From NCBI GenBank assembly GCA_028571685.1, contig CM053143.1:140712829-140776828 (forward strand): a DNA stretch of 64,000 nucleotides. The letters are read 5' to 3'. The notes under the pieces are model-generated. The model saw only the letters and a list, made by a program, of their open reading frames with translations. It was not told where the DNA came from and ran no database searches. The stretch is from Heterohyrax brucei (lineage: Eukaryota; Chordata; Mammalia; Hyracoidea; Procaviidae). Below are positions 1-9,072 of the stretch, piece after piece. How positions within the stretch are numbered: position 1 is the stretch's first letter; the number at the start of each line of letters is the position of its first letter. A program made the translations under genes and the position numbers.

Positions 1-171
1 CAGTGTGATAAGTGTGTAGCCAGGAGGTAAGGATACAGAGCTGATTTATTCAAGATTCTTACTCTGGAGATCCTTAAGTCTTATTGGGGAAGAAGACATG
101 TAAGAAGTCAACTAAGAGACTGAGTGATGATTGTCATGAGATATTGAGCGAAAAAAGAAAGAATAAAAGAA

Positions 172-222
172 AAAAACCCAAACCCATTGCTGTAGAGTCA
201 CTTCTGACTCATACTATTCTAC
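172..222 (-). repeat. AfroSINE 3' tail fragment
   Basis: A short remnant of the SINE tail: an A-rich run followed by aaacccattgctgtagagtc and ttctgactcata. Only the 3' terminal ~50 bases of the element remain; the tRNA-like head is absent. Bases 1-171 before it show nothing recognisable. Confidence 0.6.
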
Positions 223-639
223 AGTTGAAGGGCTTATGAGAAAAAGACACAGGCAGAATAAAGAAAGGATGCTCCTGACTCAGATCCTGGTAAGCTGAGG
301 AATTCTTACCCAGGATGTAGAGTAGCTGCTTGGTGAGGGATAGGAATGTGTCAGGTAGACAATAGACCACCTCCTTTCTAGGTAGAAAAAATGGCAGGTG
401 CAAACATATTGAAGTGAAAACTGGAATGGCATGTCTAGAGATGTTGAAGGAGAAGGATAAGACAGAAGTACTTTTCCTATGTGTGGCACATCGGGATTTG
501 AGATGAAAGCACGAGGAACAACCAGATAGCAGAGACCTTTCTATGTCTTACTGGTGAAGTTAGAATTGGTCCTATAACCATACAGGGTTTTCAGCAGTGG
601 ATTCCCTATTTTATTTTCGTTAGAGTTCCACTTACTCAC
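223..639. other. Unassigned sequence
   Basis: No recognisable gene or repeat. The two minus-strand frames of 64-69 codons here overlap each other in different frames and show no domain. Confidence 0.5.
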
Positions 640-848
640 AGTAAAAGTATACAAATCTTAAGTCTACAGCCTAGTGAATTGTTTGTGTGTATACACTCAC
701 ATAACCAAATAGTCTACATCAAAATGTAGACTATTTCCAGCACTCCAGCAGCTAGCTCTTTTATGTCTAACCAACACTCAGACTTGTGTCACCATGCATT
801 AGTTCTGCCTGCTTTGAGCATCATGTAACTGGAATCATACAGTCTATA
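640..848 (-). mobile_element. L1 3' region, left piece
   Basis: The block reads like the reverse complement of an old mammalian L1 3' end, with the order gtatacactcacataacca, then a fatttccagcac-like stretch, then ggaatcatacagtcta. It stops exactly at a TA where the mariner begins and resumes at 2111, so the two pieces were one element before that insertion. Confidence 0.7.
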
Positions 849-880
849 CAAAGCTGACAATCAAGTTCACAAACTTGCCA
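849..880 (+). repeat. Mariner left terminal inverted repeat
   Basis: Shares the core caagttcacaaact with the reverse complement of 2083-2110. The left copy has two extra bases after ctgacaa compared with the right copy. Confidence 0.8.
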
Positions 881-1134
881 CCATGCACTTATGTTGGCAG
901 CACTGTATAAGCAACTTGGTAAGGTTTCACAACCTTGGTATATCAGTATCTCACAGCTGTGTTCGTGTCGATGTGTGGTGGTGTCTTGATGAGTGGTGTT
1001 TATTATTGTTGTTGCATGCTTTGTGTGCCCTTGTGAGAATTTCAGAGCTTAAACTACAGTAATGGGCAAACATTAAATTTTTGGTTAAACCTGTTAAGAA
1101 TGGAAGTGAAATCAGGGACATGTTAGTTCAAGTT

Positions 1135-2060
1135 TATAGGAACAATGCTCTGAAGAAAACGACAGTGTACAAATGGAGGGAACATTTTTCTGAGGGAAGA
1201 GAATGTGTCAGTGATGGATAGGTCAGGGCAGGCAGTAACAAACAGGACTGATGATGAAAACATTGTAAAAAGTTCTTCAAATTGCGTGTCAAAATCATTG
1301 GCTGTCTATGAGAAGCATAGCAGTAAACATCAATAGAGAAACAGAAAAATCTTAACTGAAAATCTTGGCATGAAAATGGTGTGTGCAAAAATGGTCCTGA
1401 GGGAGCTCATTGTGGCACAAAAGCAAAGGACAGTGCAAGTTTGGAGAGGCAAGATGGTTTGGTCCATGTTAACACTGGTGATGAAACACAGGTGTACCAA
1501 TACGGCCCTGAAACACAGGGTCAGTGTGCACAGTGAAAGTCCACCAATTCTCCGTCACCAAAGAAAATTCCGTCAGTCCAAATCAAGAGTAAAAACGATG
1601 TTGCTAACTGTTTTTGACATTAGATGGATTGTTCATTATGAATTTGTACTAACTGGACAAACAGTTAACAAAGTTTACTATTTGGAAGTGCTGAAAAGGC
1701 TCTGTGAAACAGGCTCAAACAACTCAAACTTTTCACCAACAATTCATGGCTCTTGCATCACGACAATGTACCAGCTCACACGGCACCGTCTGTGTGGAAG
1801 TTTTTAGCCAGTAAACAAATAACTGTATTGGAACATCTCCCTATTCACCTGGTTTAGCCTCCAATGACTTTTTTCTTTACCTGAAGATAAAAGAAACGTT
1901 GAAAGGAGGACATTTTGATGACATTCAGGACATCAAGAGTAATACGACTACAGATCAGATGGCGAGTCCAGAAAGAGTTCCAAAGTTGCTTTGAAGGGTG
2001 GACTAGGTGCTAGTGTCAGTGTATAGCTTCCCGAAGGGAGTACTTTGAAGGTCAGCAATG
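1135..2060 (+). pseudogene. Mariner transposase pseudogene (DD34D type)
   Basis: Fragments of a mariner transposase appear in shifting plus-strand frames. Visible pieces include a helix-turn-helix-side segment with TVYKWREHFSEG near 1160, NTGDETQVYQY near 1471, a segment VFDIRWIVHYEF near 1610, HHDNVPAHTA near 1756, and SNDFFLYLKIK near 1860. The three expected catalytic aspartates can be placed at about 1480, 1762 and 1866; the last two are 104 nt apart, one base short of the 105 nt expected for DD34D. The longest open stretch, 1370-1807, mixes true and shifted frame. Several stops and frameshifts show it is dead. Resemblance is to the mariner family common in mammals, judged by eye. Confidence 0.85.
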
Positions 2061-2082
2061 AGGTACATAGCACTTTTTCTGG

Positions 2083-2110
2083 GATGAGTTTGTGAACTTG
2101 TCAGACCTCC
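2083..2110 (-). repeat. Mariner right terminal inverted repeat
   Basis: Reads gagtttgtgaacttgtcag on the plus strand, the inverse of the left end. It is followed directly by the flanking TA. Confidence 0.8.
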
Positions 2111-2250
2111 TATATTCTTTGTGTCTAGCTTCTTTCATTCAACATTTTGTCTCTGAGATCCGTCCAAAATATTGAACTTAGTAGTCATCTTTCCCCTTTT
2201 ATACTATGTAGTGTTCCATTGGGCTTGCTTTTGGCCACTGTTGTCTGTTT
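2111..2250 (-). mobile_element. L1 3' region, right piece
   Basis: Resumes the L1 pattern interrupted at 848: tttgtgtctagcttctttca, then a ttgtctctgagatccgtcc segment and tagtgttccattg. In typical old L1 ends these words directly follow the ggaatcatacag word seen at the end of the left piece. Confidence 0.7.
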
Positions 2251-2679
2251 TTGTTTTCAGTCATCCACCTAAATTTATCCAAAAGAGGACCAGCAATCAA
2301 AGCAGGTCAACCTAATAAAGTTATATTTTCTCACTCAAGTCAACTGTGTTGCAGGTGGCCTTCCAAGAGACCATTAGGTACCAGGGTTCCTTCACCTGGG
2401 GGTTCTACCATCATGGTGCCTTTAACAACCACACTATTGGCAGAAAGAGTAGGTACAGAAGACTGTGCTAGATGTTCTGTTGCTGGTCTTGGAAGGGTTT
2501 TGCATCACTCCTGAATATGTTCATTGTCCAGAGCACAGTCAGATGCCTCTCAAACCTATCTGGAAGGACAGCAAATGCGTATCATCTTTCTACCAGAAAG
2601 AAATATATAAGGGGTGAGCATCTAGCCAGTCTGTGTCAGGTGATATAAAATGTGCTGAAATTTTTGCCCATTTTACATT
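2251..2679. other. Unassigned sequence
   Basis: No recognisable element. A plus-strand frame of 87 codons at 2251-2514 has no visible domain. Confidence 0.5.
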
Positions 2680-3240
2680 TATTAACTTCTGTATTCAGTA
2701 TGTGTTTATTACACTATGCTAGACACTAGGATACAATAGAGAACAAGCCAGAAGTGGTACCTACCCTCTTGGAGCTTACAGATTAGCCAGAAGATGATCA
2801 GAAATAAAATAATCATACCATAAATGTTACAAGTTATAATAAGGGCCGTGAAGGAAAACAGCATGATGTTCTTTCAGTGTCACTGGAGACTTGACCTACT
2901 CAAGAGATGTTCAGAAACTTTCTCTCTTAGGAAGACATTGAAGCTGCCCTGTGGCAGGTGACAGTGGGGAGGTAGGAGAAGGGAGAACAGAATTCTTTGC
3001 CCATTACAAGAGTTCAAGGAACTGAAGGCAAACCTTGTGGCTGAAGCCCAAAGAGAATGGAGCAGGGGCTGAGGCAGGAGCCAGATGGCCCTGGGCCTGT
3101 GGGCCATGAGAGTGAGCATCTGGAGAGATGAAGCAGGGAAAGGTGTTGAAGGGTTTTCAGCCTGGGAGCGACGTGGTCGTAGCTGTGTTTTATAAAAGGT
3201 CCTTGGCTTCAGTATGGAGAATGGATTGGAGGGAGGCCAG
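2680..3240 (-). mobile_element. L2 LINE fragment
   Basis: On the minus strand this follows L2 from its 3' end into the ORF end. The plus strand shows the classic reversed L2 words: gtttattacactatgctaga, then tcttggagcttacag, then a gacctgaaggagg-like purine-rich segment, then aagggttttcagcctgggag. A minus-strand frame of 144 codons (2880-3314) is a relic reading of this element rather than a host gene. Confidence 0.75.
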
Positions 3241-3714
3241 AGACGGTGCCAGCCATCGGGTGTGTTATCTGCGCGGCTGTGTCCTGATTTGTGTTCTTCG
3301 TCATAGCCTCCCACAGCTGTATGTAAAACTCTTAGACTCCAATGGAATGACTCCAGTTTTTAACTCTAGACGTGGAGATGGTATCTGCATTATTGAAGCA
3401 GAATAATCTAATCCAATTCTGAGCTTTTGTCAACTTGAAATATTCCTCATGGCCTCTGCAGTCTGACTTGAATGAAGTTGGGTAGTTAGCCAGACCACTG
3501 CTGGCTAGACTTCCTGCCACTTAATCTGGATGTTCTAGAAAGCAGTGCAGTGACCCATACGCCATTCTGAAAATGTCTGATCATCGCCTCATGTGTTGAG
3601 CATCGTTGGAACTTACTGATGGCATTATCCCATAAGATCTCTCATCTTCAAAGGCATTTTCAAGGATTTATCTTATTATTTCAAGAGGGAACATAAAAAT
3701 AATATTAAAGATAG
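3241..3714. other. Unassigned sequence
   Basis: Nothing recognisable. Small frames on both strands overlap without domain content. Confidence 0.5.
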
Positions 3715-3830
3715 TGGGTTTTCTTGGTAAAATGTATACAGCAAAACATGTAACAGTTTCTTTGAGTACATTTCAGTGATGTTGAGTACAGTCTTCGAGT
3801 TACACAACCATTCTCACTGAAAGATAAGAG
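3715..3830 (-). mobile_element. L1 3' end fragment
   Basis: Resembles reversed L1 ends: aaaatgtatacagcaaaaca, ttcagtgatgttgagtacag and acacaaccattctcactg appear in the usual order. It is a truncated piece of the same broad class as those at 11395 and 13715. Confidence 0.6.
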
Positions 3831-4304
3831 TTTTAAAGAAAAACCTTTGTTATATAATTATTTTTATCTATCAGAGTATGTGCAGACTCGTGTTCTTATA
3901 GCTAGTATGTTCTGTTACTTTTTTATTTTTCTTTTTTATAGCCTTAATCCAGTAGTCCCTTAGAGGAGTAAATAAATATTTGACTGAATGAGTACATGAT
4001 AACTGAAGAAATTTTTTTTAAATATTGAAAAACCAAAAGAAAAAATATAAAGAATACACAGTACAAACTAACATAAAAAATGACTCTCTAACATAAAAAA
4101 TAATCTCTCCACTGTCAGTGTTTTGCCTGTATATTTTACGTAACTTTGACACAATATATTTAGCATAATTATGGCATTTTGCATCTTGCTGTTTTTAAAT
4201 CAACGTGTCTGTGGTCCATCTGAAATGTTTTATGTAATTTTATGATGTGAGGTAGTCAAGCAAGTATCACTATCAGAGATTTTATGAAGAGACAAACTCA
4301 CGCT
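3831..4304. other. AT-rich sequence, little assigned
   Basis: Mostly AT-rich. At 3955-3992 a gagtaaataaatatttgact word resembles the 3' terminus of an L2. Around 4110-4250 there may be a decayed L1 3' piece. Neither is firm. Confidence 0.4.
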
Positions 4305-4522
4305 CAGGTTTAAAACAAACAAACAAAAAGCCATTGAATTGACTCTGGCTAAGGGTGACTCCTGTGTGTTAATGTAGAACTTTCTCCATAGATTTGTCAG
4401 TGGCCAATCTTTTACGGTAGATTGCCAGCCTGTCTTTCTGAGATGCCTTTGGGTAGACTTGAACCACCAACCTTTAGGTTAGTGGCTGGATGTGTTAATC
4501 ATTTGCACCAGTCAGATTCTCC
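4305..4522 (-). mobile_element. AfroSINE, long form
   Basis: Read on the minus strand, the tRNA-like head lies near 4522 and the tail at about 4310 (acaaacaaacaaaaagccat). The middle module that separates long from short copies is present (ctttctgagatgcctttggg). Heavily diverged, so an old copy. Confidence 0.75.
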
Positions 4523-4662
4523 ACACTCAGATGACTTGATACAAGGAGGAGGGATGGGCAAGATCATGTGATTTCAACTAACACATTCCCTCCTGACTGC
4601 CTTCCTGCTCATTTGTATATGTGATTTTGTCATTTGAGACAAAAAATGAGAAGAGGATGGCT

Positions 4663-4803
4663 AATGGCAGTGAAGCATAGTAGTTAAGAGTACTAGGAAG
4701 CCATATTACCTGAATTTGAATCCCAGCTCTTCTGTGTGAACTAGCACAAGTTACTTCACCTTTGTGGACTAACCATGCAAAGCTCTTGTAAGGATTAAAA
4801 AAG
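4663..4803 (+). mobile_element. MIR SINE
   Basis: Shows the MIR order: gcatagtagttaagagtact, tttgaatcccagctcttctg, aagttacttcacctttgtgg and cttgtaaggattaaa. MIR is an ancient mammalian tRNA-derived SINE. The later AfroSINE begins 23 bases downstream. Confidence 0.8.
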
Positions 4804-4825
4804 GCAAACAACAAAGAAAGACAAA

Positions 4826-4976
4826 CCCATTGCCATCAAGTGGATTCTAACACATAGCAACCCTATAGGACAAAGTAGAACTGCTCCGTAGAGTTTCCAA
4901 GGAGCGCCTGGTGGACTTGAACTATTGCCCTTTTGGTTAGCAGCCATAGCACTTAACCACTATACCACCACGGTTT
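4826..4976 (-). mobile_element. AfroSINE, short form
   Basis: A well-preserved short copy. Reverse-strand words include aaacccattgccatcaagtg at the tail, ccaaggagcgcctggtgg in the middle, and gcacttaaccactataccac covering the A-box side of the head. On the sense strand that head contains a B-box-like sequence and a gtggttaagtgc motif. Confidence 0.9.
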
Positions 4977-5199
4977 GTACAAAACCTAAATCCACAAGAA
5001 AATTTTAGTTATTCTATATTTCACAATTATGAGAAGATGTAACATGTCATTCTCCCGAAAGGGTGTGTGTGCACATGTGTGCAAATGTGTGTATCTGCAC
5101 TGGGTGTGTATGTGTGCTTGTGTACAGATGATGACATATCATGGAGAGCAGGTAGTTAAGGGGCCAAGAGGACAAGTAACATGTAACACTTTTAACTTG

Positions 5200-5204
5200 G
5201 AAGA
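5200..5204. repeat. LTR target-site duplication, left copy
   Basis: gaaga directly precedes the LTR and is repeated at 5675-5679 directly after it. Confidence 0.8.
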
Positions 5205-5674
5205 TGTCATGGATTGCATTTGGCTAGGGCTTGATTTCTAGTGTGTGATGATCCTGTATGCTGTAAACTCGGCCTCTGTGATGTTAATGTGTTAATGAGG
5301 GATGATGGGTGGCTGTTGTGTTGGTGGGGTAGGACTCAGGGTGTAAGATTGTATCATGCCTTGAAGCAATTTCTTGGGCTATAAAGGAAAGGGAAGCAAG
5401 CAGAGTTCTGGGGACCTCTTCCTATCAAGAAAGAAGCAGTACCAGGAGCTGAGTGCTTCCTTTGGAAAGGACCCAGGGTTCCTGTGCCTCAGAAGCTCTG
5501 AGTCCAGGGCAAGGTTGCCAACAAGGACTTTCCTCCAGAGCCAAAAGAGAAAGCCTTCCTCTGAAGCTGACATCTTGAATTTGGACTTGTAACCTACTGG
5601 ATTTAACAGAATAAAATTTTTAAAGCCATCCATTTGAGGTATTTCTGTGATGGTAACACTATATAACTAAGACA
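5205..5674 (+). mobile_element. Solo LTR, 470 bp, with TG...CA ends
   Basis: Begins tgtcatggattgcatttggc and ends ctatataactaagaca, so it has the TG...CA ends of retroviral-type LTRs. A polyadenylation signal aataaa lies at 5610-5615 near the 3' side. Perfect 5-bp duplications (gaaga) flank it. No internal retroviral sequence lies beside it, so it is a solo LTR, normally the product of recombination between two LTRs. The same family recurs at 8829-9072 and, inverted, at 62489-63013. The family looks afrotherian-specific to me, but I cannot name it. Between 4977 and 5199 there is only a GT-rich stretch. Confidence 0.8.
5610..5615 (+). terminator. Polyadenylation signal in solo LTR
   Basis: aataaa about 60 bases before the LTR end, where an LTR R/U5 polyadenylation signal is expected. 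An inverted equivalent (tttatt, 62555-62560) sits in the related LTR at 62489-63013. Confidence 0.6.
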
Positions 5675-5679
5675 GAAGA
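5675..5679. repeat. LTR target-site duplication, right copy
   Basis: gaaga, identical to 5200-5204. Confidence 0.8.
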
Positions 5680-5784
5680 TAATTGTGATTTTATGCTTTT
5701 TAGAGTAGTAAGGGAGAAGTATAATGATACATGTATATTGGTGGACCTTGCTTTGTAGAAAACACTACAACGTAAGCAAGTTCC

Positions 5785-5875
5785 ATGGGAGCAGGAACTT
5801 TGCCTTTTTTTGGTTCATCTTCTATCCTCAAGTACTAGAACGTTCTTGGAATATAATAATTATTCAATACATAGT
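5785..5875 (+). mobile_element. L2 3' end fragment
   Basis: Contains gagcaggaactttgcc followed by a ctcaagtactagaacg and attattcaata ending, the normal order of an L2 3' terminus. Confidence 0.55.
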
Positions 5876-6040
5876 GTCACAAAAAGGTGGCAAGAGATTC
5901 AAAACTTGGAGAACAATTTTAGAATAGGCATTATTGTAACAATATATAGCATTACCGAAATGGGAGTGCCTGGTACCATTAAACTAAAACTTCCTAGTTC
6001 CTGTTAAAATATCATTTTCCAAAGTTTATTCTATCTTTAG

Positions 6041-6232
6041 GAATGCTGGTGGTGCAGTGGTTAAAGCATTTAGGTACTAACTGAAAGGTCAGTGGTTTGA
6101 AACTGCCAGCAGTTCATGGGAGAAAGGTGTGCCAGGCTGCTTCCATAAAGATTTATAGCTCTGGAAACCCCATGGCGTTGCAATGAGTCAGAATCAACCT
6201 GATAGCAGTGGGTTTTTTGTTTGGTTTGGTTT
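6041..6232 (+). mobile_element. AfroSINE, long form
   Basis: Sense-strand copy. The A-box-like tggtgcagtggttaaa is at about 6050, the B-box-like ggtttgaaac at about 6093, the long-form middle module (gggagaaaggtgtgccagg) follows, and the tail gcagtgggttttttg with a GTTTGGTT-type run ends it. Confidence 0.9.
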
Positions 6233-6410
6233 TATTCTTACTTTATGATTTTCTACATATCATAAGAGAAGTGTGTGCTCTTTTTTAAAAAGTATATATA
6301 ATTTAGAATCATCTGTGCCACTGCTGACTAAGTTATTATAGTACTCAAGGTTTGTTTGGAAAAGATTTTTTCAGTATGGCATTTTCAACTTCATGGTAGA
6401 ATAGGAATAA

Positions 6411-6595
6411 AAACTAACTGAAAATCTGGAGACCTGGATTCTGATACCATTTCCACCTCTTAGTAGCTATTTGACCTAGGGAATGTTAATTGGCCTCTCT
6501 GAACCTTTGTTTCCTCATCTTTAAAATGGAATAGTTAGCTAAATGATCTCTGGGAGGCTTCCAGGCTCTGTAGAGCTGTGATTTTTGTTACTCTA
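6411..6595 (+). mobile_element. MIR-type SINE
   Basis: Words typical of the MIR core and 3' half: agacctggattctgatacc, tttgacctagggaatg, tttcctcatctttaaaatgg and aatgatctctgggaggcttc. Confidence 0.7.
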
Positions 6596-7002
6596 TGCTG
6601 AGTTATTCTTTACCTTTGCAGACAGTTCCATTATAACTGTGAAATAATTAGCCTATAAAGAACACCTCAAGGCATATTAAAACTTCCTTTTGTTGGTAGG
6701 AATTTAAGTGAAGCTAGATAGCCATAGGATTTTTTATGATCCCAAAATATTTAAGTATAGGGTAGATTCATTCATTCATTCCAGAAGCAGCATAAGTGTT
6801 TTTGAACACATATGAGTGTGCATTGTTAGCTTGGCATACAAAGAAGAATATTTTATTTGGCAGATTAAATATGTTCAGCTCTGTAAGGTGCAATCCAATT
6901 TTTATGGTGAAATTTGGGGGGGGGGCATAAATTTTTTAATGTATTTCATTATACAAAGAATGAGAAAAGATGTTACTTTATCCTATGTATGATCTGTCAT
7001 TT
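6596..7002. other. Unassigned, with homopolymer
   Basis: No gene or repeat recognised. A G10 tract occupies 6916-6925 and a short attc run sits near 6768-6781. Confidence 0.5.
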
Positions 7003-8828
7003 CTTGTTGTTAGGTGCTGTAGAAGCTATTCCAACTCATAGTGACCCTGTGTGCAAAACAAAGCACTGCCTGGCTCTACATTATCCTTACAATCCTTGTT
7101 ATGCTTGAACTCACTGTTGGAGCCACCTTCTCAATCCATCCTGCTTAGAATCTTCCTCTTTTTCACTGACCTCCTATTTTAGAAGGATAATGTTCTCCAG
7201 GAATTGACCCCTCCTGATAACACACCCCAAATATGTGAGATAAAGTCTCACCATAATTTTTTCTAAGGAGCATTTTGACTGTACTTCTTCCAAGGCAAAT
7301 TTATTTGTTATCTTGGCAGTCCATGGTATATTCAGTACTTTTCCCCAACATGGAACTCAAAGGTAGCAGTTGTTCTTCAGTGCTTCTTATTCTTCCTTAT
7401 TTTTCTGTCCAGCTTTCACACGCATACGAGGCTATTGGAAACACCATGGCTTGGGTCAGGCTCACCTTAGTCTTCAAGGTGACGTCTTTACTTTTCAACA
7501 CTTTAAAGAAGTCTTTTGCAGCACATTTGCCTGATGTAATGCATCTTTTGATTTCTTAACTGCTGCTTTCATGAGTATTGCTTGTGAATACAAGTAAAAT
7601 GAAATCCTTGACAACTTCAGTTTTTTATCTATTTGTTATGATTTTGCGTATTGGTCCAGTTGTGAGGGTTTTTGTTTTCTTTATGTTGGGTTATAATCCA
7701 TAATGAAGGCTGTGGTCTTTGATCTTTGTCTATAAGTGCTTCAAGTCCTCTTCATTTTCAGTAACAAGGGTGTGTCATAGCATCAGGCAGGTTGTTAGTC
7801 TTTCTCCAATCGCCATGCCATGTGCTTTTTGTTATAGTCCAGTTTCTCAGATTATTTGCTCATCATACAGATTGGATAAGTATGGTGAAAGAATATAACC
7901 CTGACACACACTTTTCTAGACTTTAAATTACTCGATATCCCCTTGTTCTGTTCAAAAGACTGCCTCTTGGTCTATGTACAGATTCTTTATGAGCACAATT
8001 AAGTGTTCTAGAATTTCCATTCTTCACCATATTACACATAATTTGTTCTGATCCACACAATCAAATGCCTTTGCATGGTCAACAAGATGCAAGTAACTAT
8101 TTTTGTGGTATTCTTTGTTTTCAGCCAGGCTTCATCTGACATCAGCAATGGTGTACCTGGTTCCACATGCATTTCTCAGTCTGGCTTGTTTCTGGCAGTA
8201 TACTGTTGCAGCTGCTTTTGAATGATCTTCAGCAGAATTTTCCTTGCATGTAGTATTAATAGTATTGTTTGTTAACTTCCACATTTGGTTGGATCACCCT
8301 TCTTGGGAATGGCATAAATTAGGTCTCTTCTAGTGATTTGGGCAGGCACCTGTCTTCTGAATTTCTTGGCATAGAAGAATGAGCACCTACAGTGCTGCAT
8401 CCATATGCTGAAACATTTCAATGGATATTCCTTCAATTCCTGGAGCCCGGATTTTTGCCAGTGCCTTTAGTGAAGTTTAGATTTCTTCCTTCAGTACCAT
8501 CAGTTCCTGATCATATGTTACCTCCTGAAATGGTTGTATGTCTACCAATTTGTTCTGATACAGTGACGCTGTGTATTCCTTCCATCCTCTTTTGGTGTTC
8601 AGTCATTTAATAATTTCCCTGTAGAATCCTTCAGTATTGCAAGTGAAGACTTTGATTTTTGTTTTAGTTCTTTCAATTTGAGAATTGATAAATGTGTTCT
8701 TCCCTTTTGGTTTTCTATTTCCAGCTCTTTGCACATGTCATTATAATACTTTGTCTTCTTGAGCCTTCCTTTGAAATCTTTAGTTCAGCTGTGTTGTCTC
8801 ATCATTTCTTACTTTTGCTTTAACTACT
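7003..8828 (-). mobile_element. RTE (BovB-like) LINE, 5'-truncated
   Basis: Read on the minus strand, the element runs from the connector after the endonuclease, through reverse transcriptase, to the 3' tail at 7003 (plus strand ttgttgttaggtgctgtag). Plus-strand words matching reversed BovB/RTE include ccatggtatattcagtactt, ttggtccagttgtgaggg, cacacaatcaaatgcctttg and ttcaattcctggagcc (the last is the reverse of the APGID/E segment before the polymerase core). Many stops and indels: the reverse transcriptase is dead. RTE LINEs are the likely mobilising partner of the SINEs in this window because their tails match. Confidence 0.85.
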
Positions 8829-9072
8829 TGTTATGGATAGAGTTGTGCCCCCTCAAAAATGTGTGTAGCGTGTGACTGGGCCATGATTCCTAGTATTGTA
8901 TGATTGCCTTCCATTTTGTGATTTTTCTATATTGTAAATCCTAATCTCTGCCTATGGTTAATAGACTGGATTATGTTAAAGAGGATTCAGATGAGACTGT
9001 AACATCCTTCTTAAGATTACCTCCCTCTTCTAATCCGGAGGGAGTTTCCCTGGATTGGTGCTTACTACCACA
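8829..9072 (+). mobile_element. LTR fragment, same family as 5205-5674
   Basis: Begins tgttatggatagagttgtgc and continues through gggccatgattcctagtatt, ccattttgtgatttttc and gagggagtttccctgg. This matches the 5' half of the LTR family. The 3' half with its poly(A) signal is missing; RTE sequence starts at about 9073. Confidence 0.75.

Larger units (their letters stand above)
849..2110 (+). mobile_element. Mariner DNA transposon, full length, decayed
   Basis: About 1.26 kb, the usual length for mariner. Imperfect inverted repeats lie at both ends: left end ctgacaatcaagttcacaaa, right end (read in reverse) ctgacaagttcacaaactc. TA dinucleotides flank the element at 847-848 and 2111-2112, as expected for mariner target duplication. 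The interior carries a broken transposase frame on the plus strand. It sits inside an L1 3' region whose sequence continues across the insertion. Mariner elements move by cut-and-paste; this copy is inactive because of stops and frameshifts. Confidence 0.85.

Noticed and set aside
2880-3314. A 144-codon minus-strand frame
   Set aside because: It overlaps an L2 LINE in the L2 sense direction and is a relic or chance reading of it.
6041-6232. tRNA-gene-like A and B boxes in many places
   Set aside because: They belong to SINE heads with LINE-type tails; none folds into a complete tRNA by eye.
7275-7559. A 94-codon plus-strand frame
   Set aside because: It is antisense to the RTE LINE 3' region.
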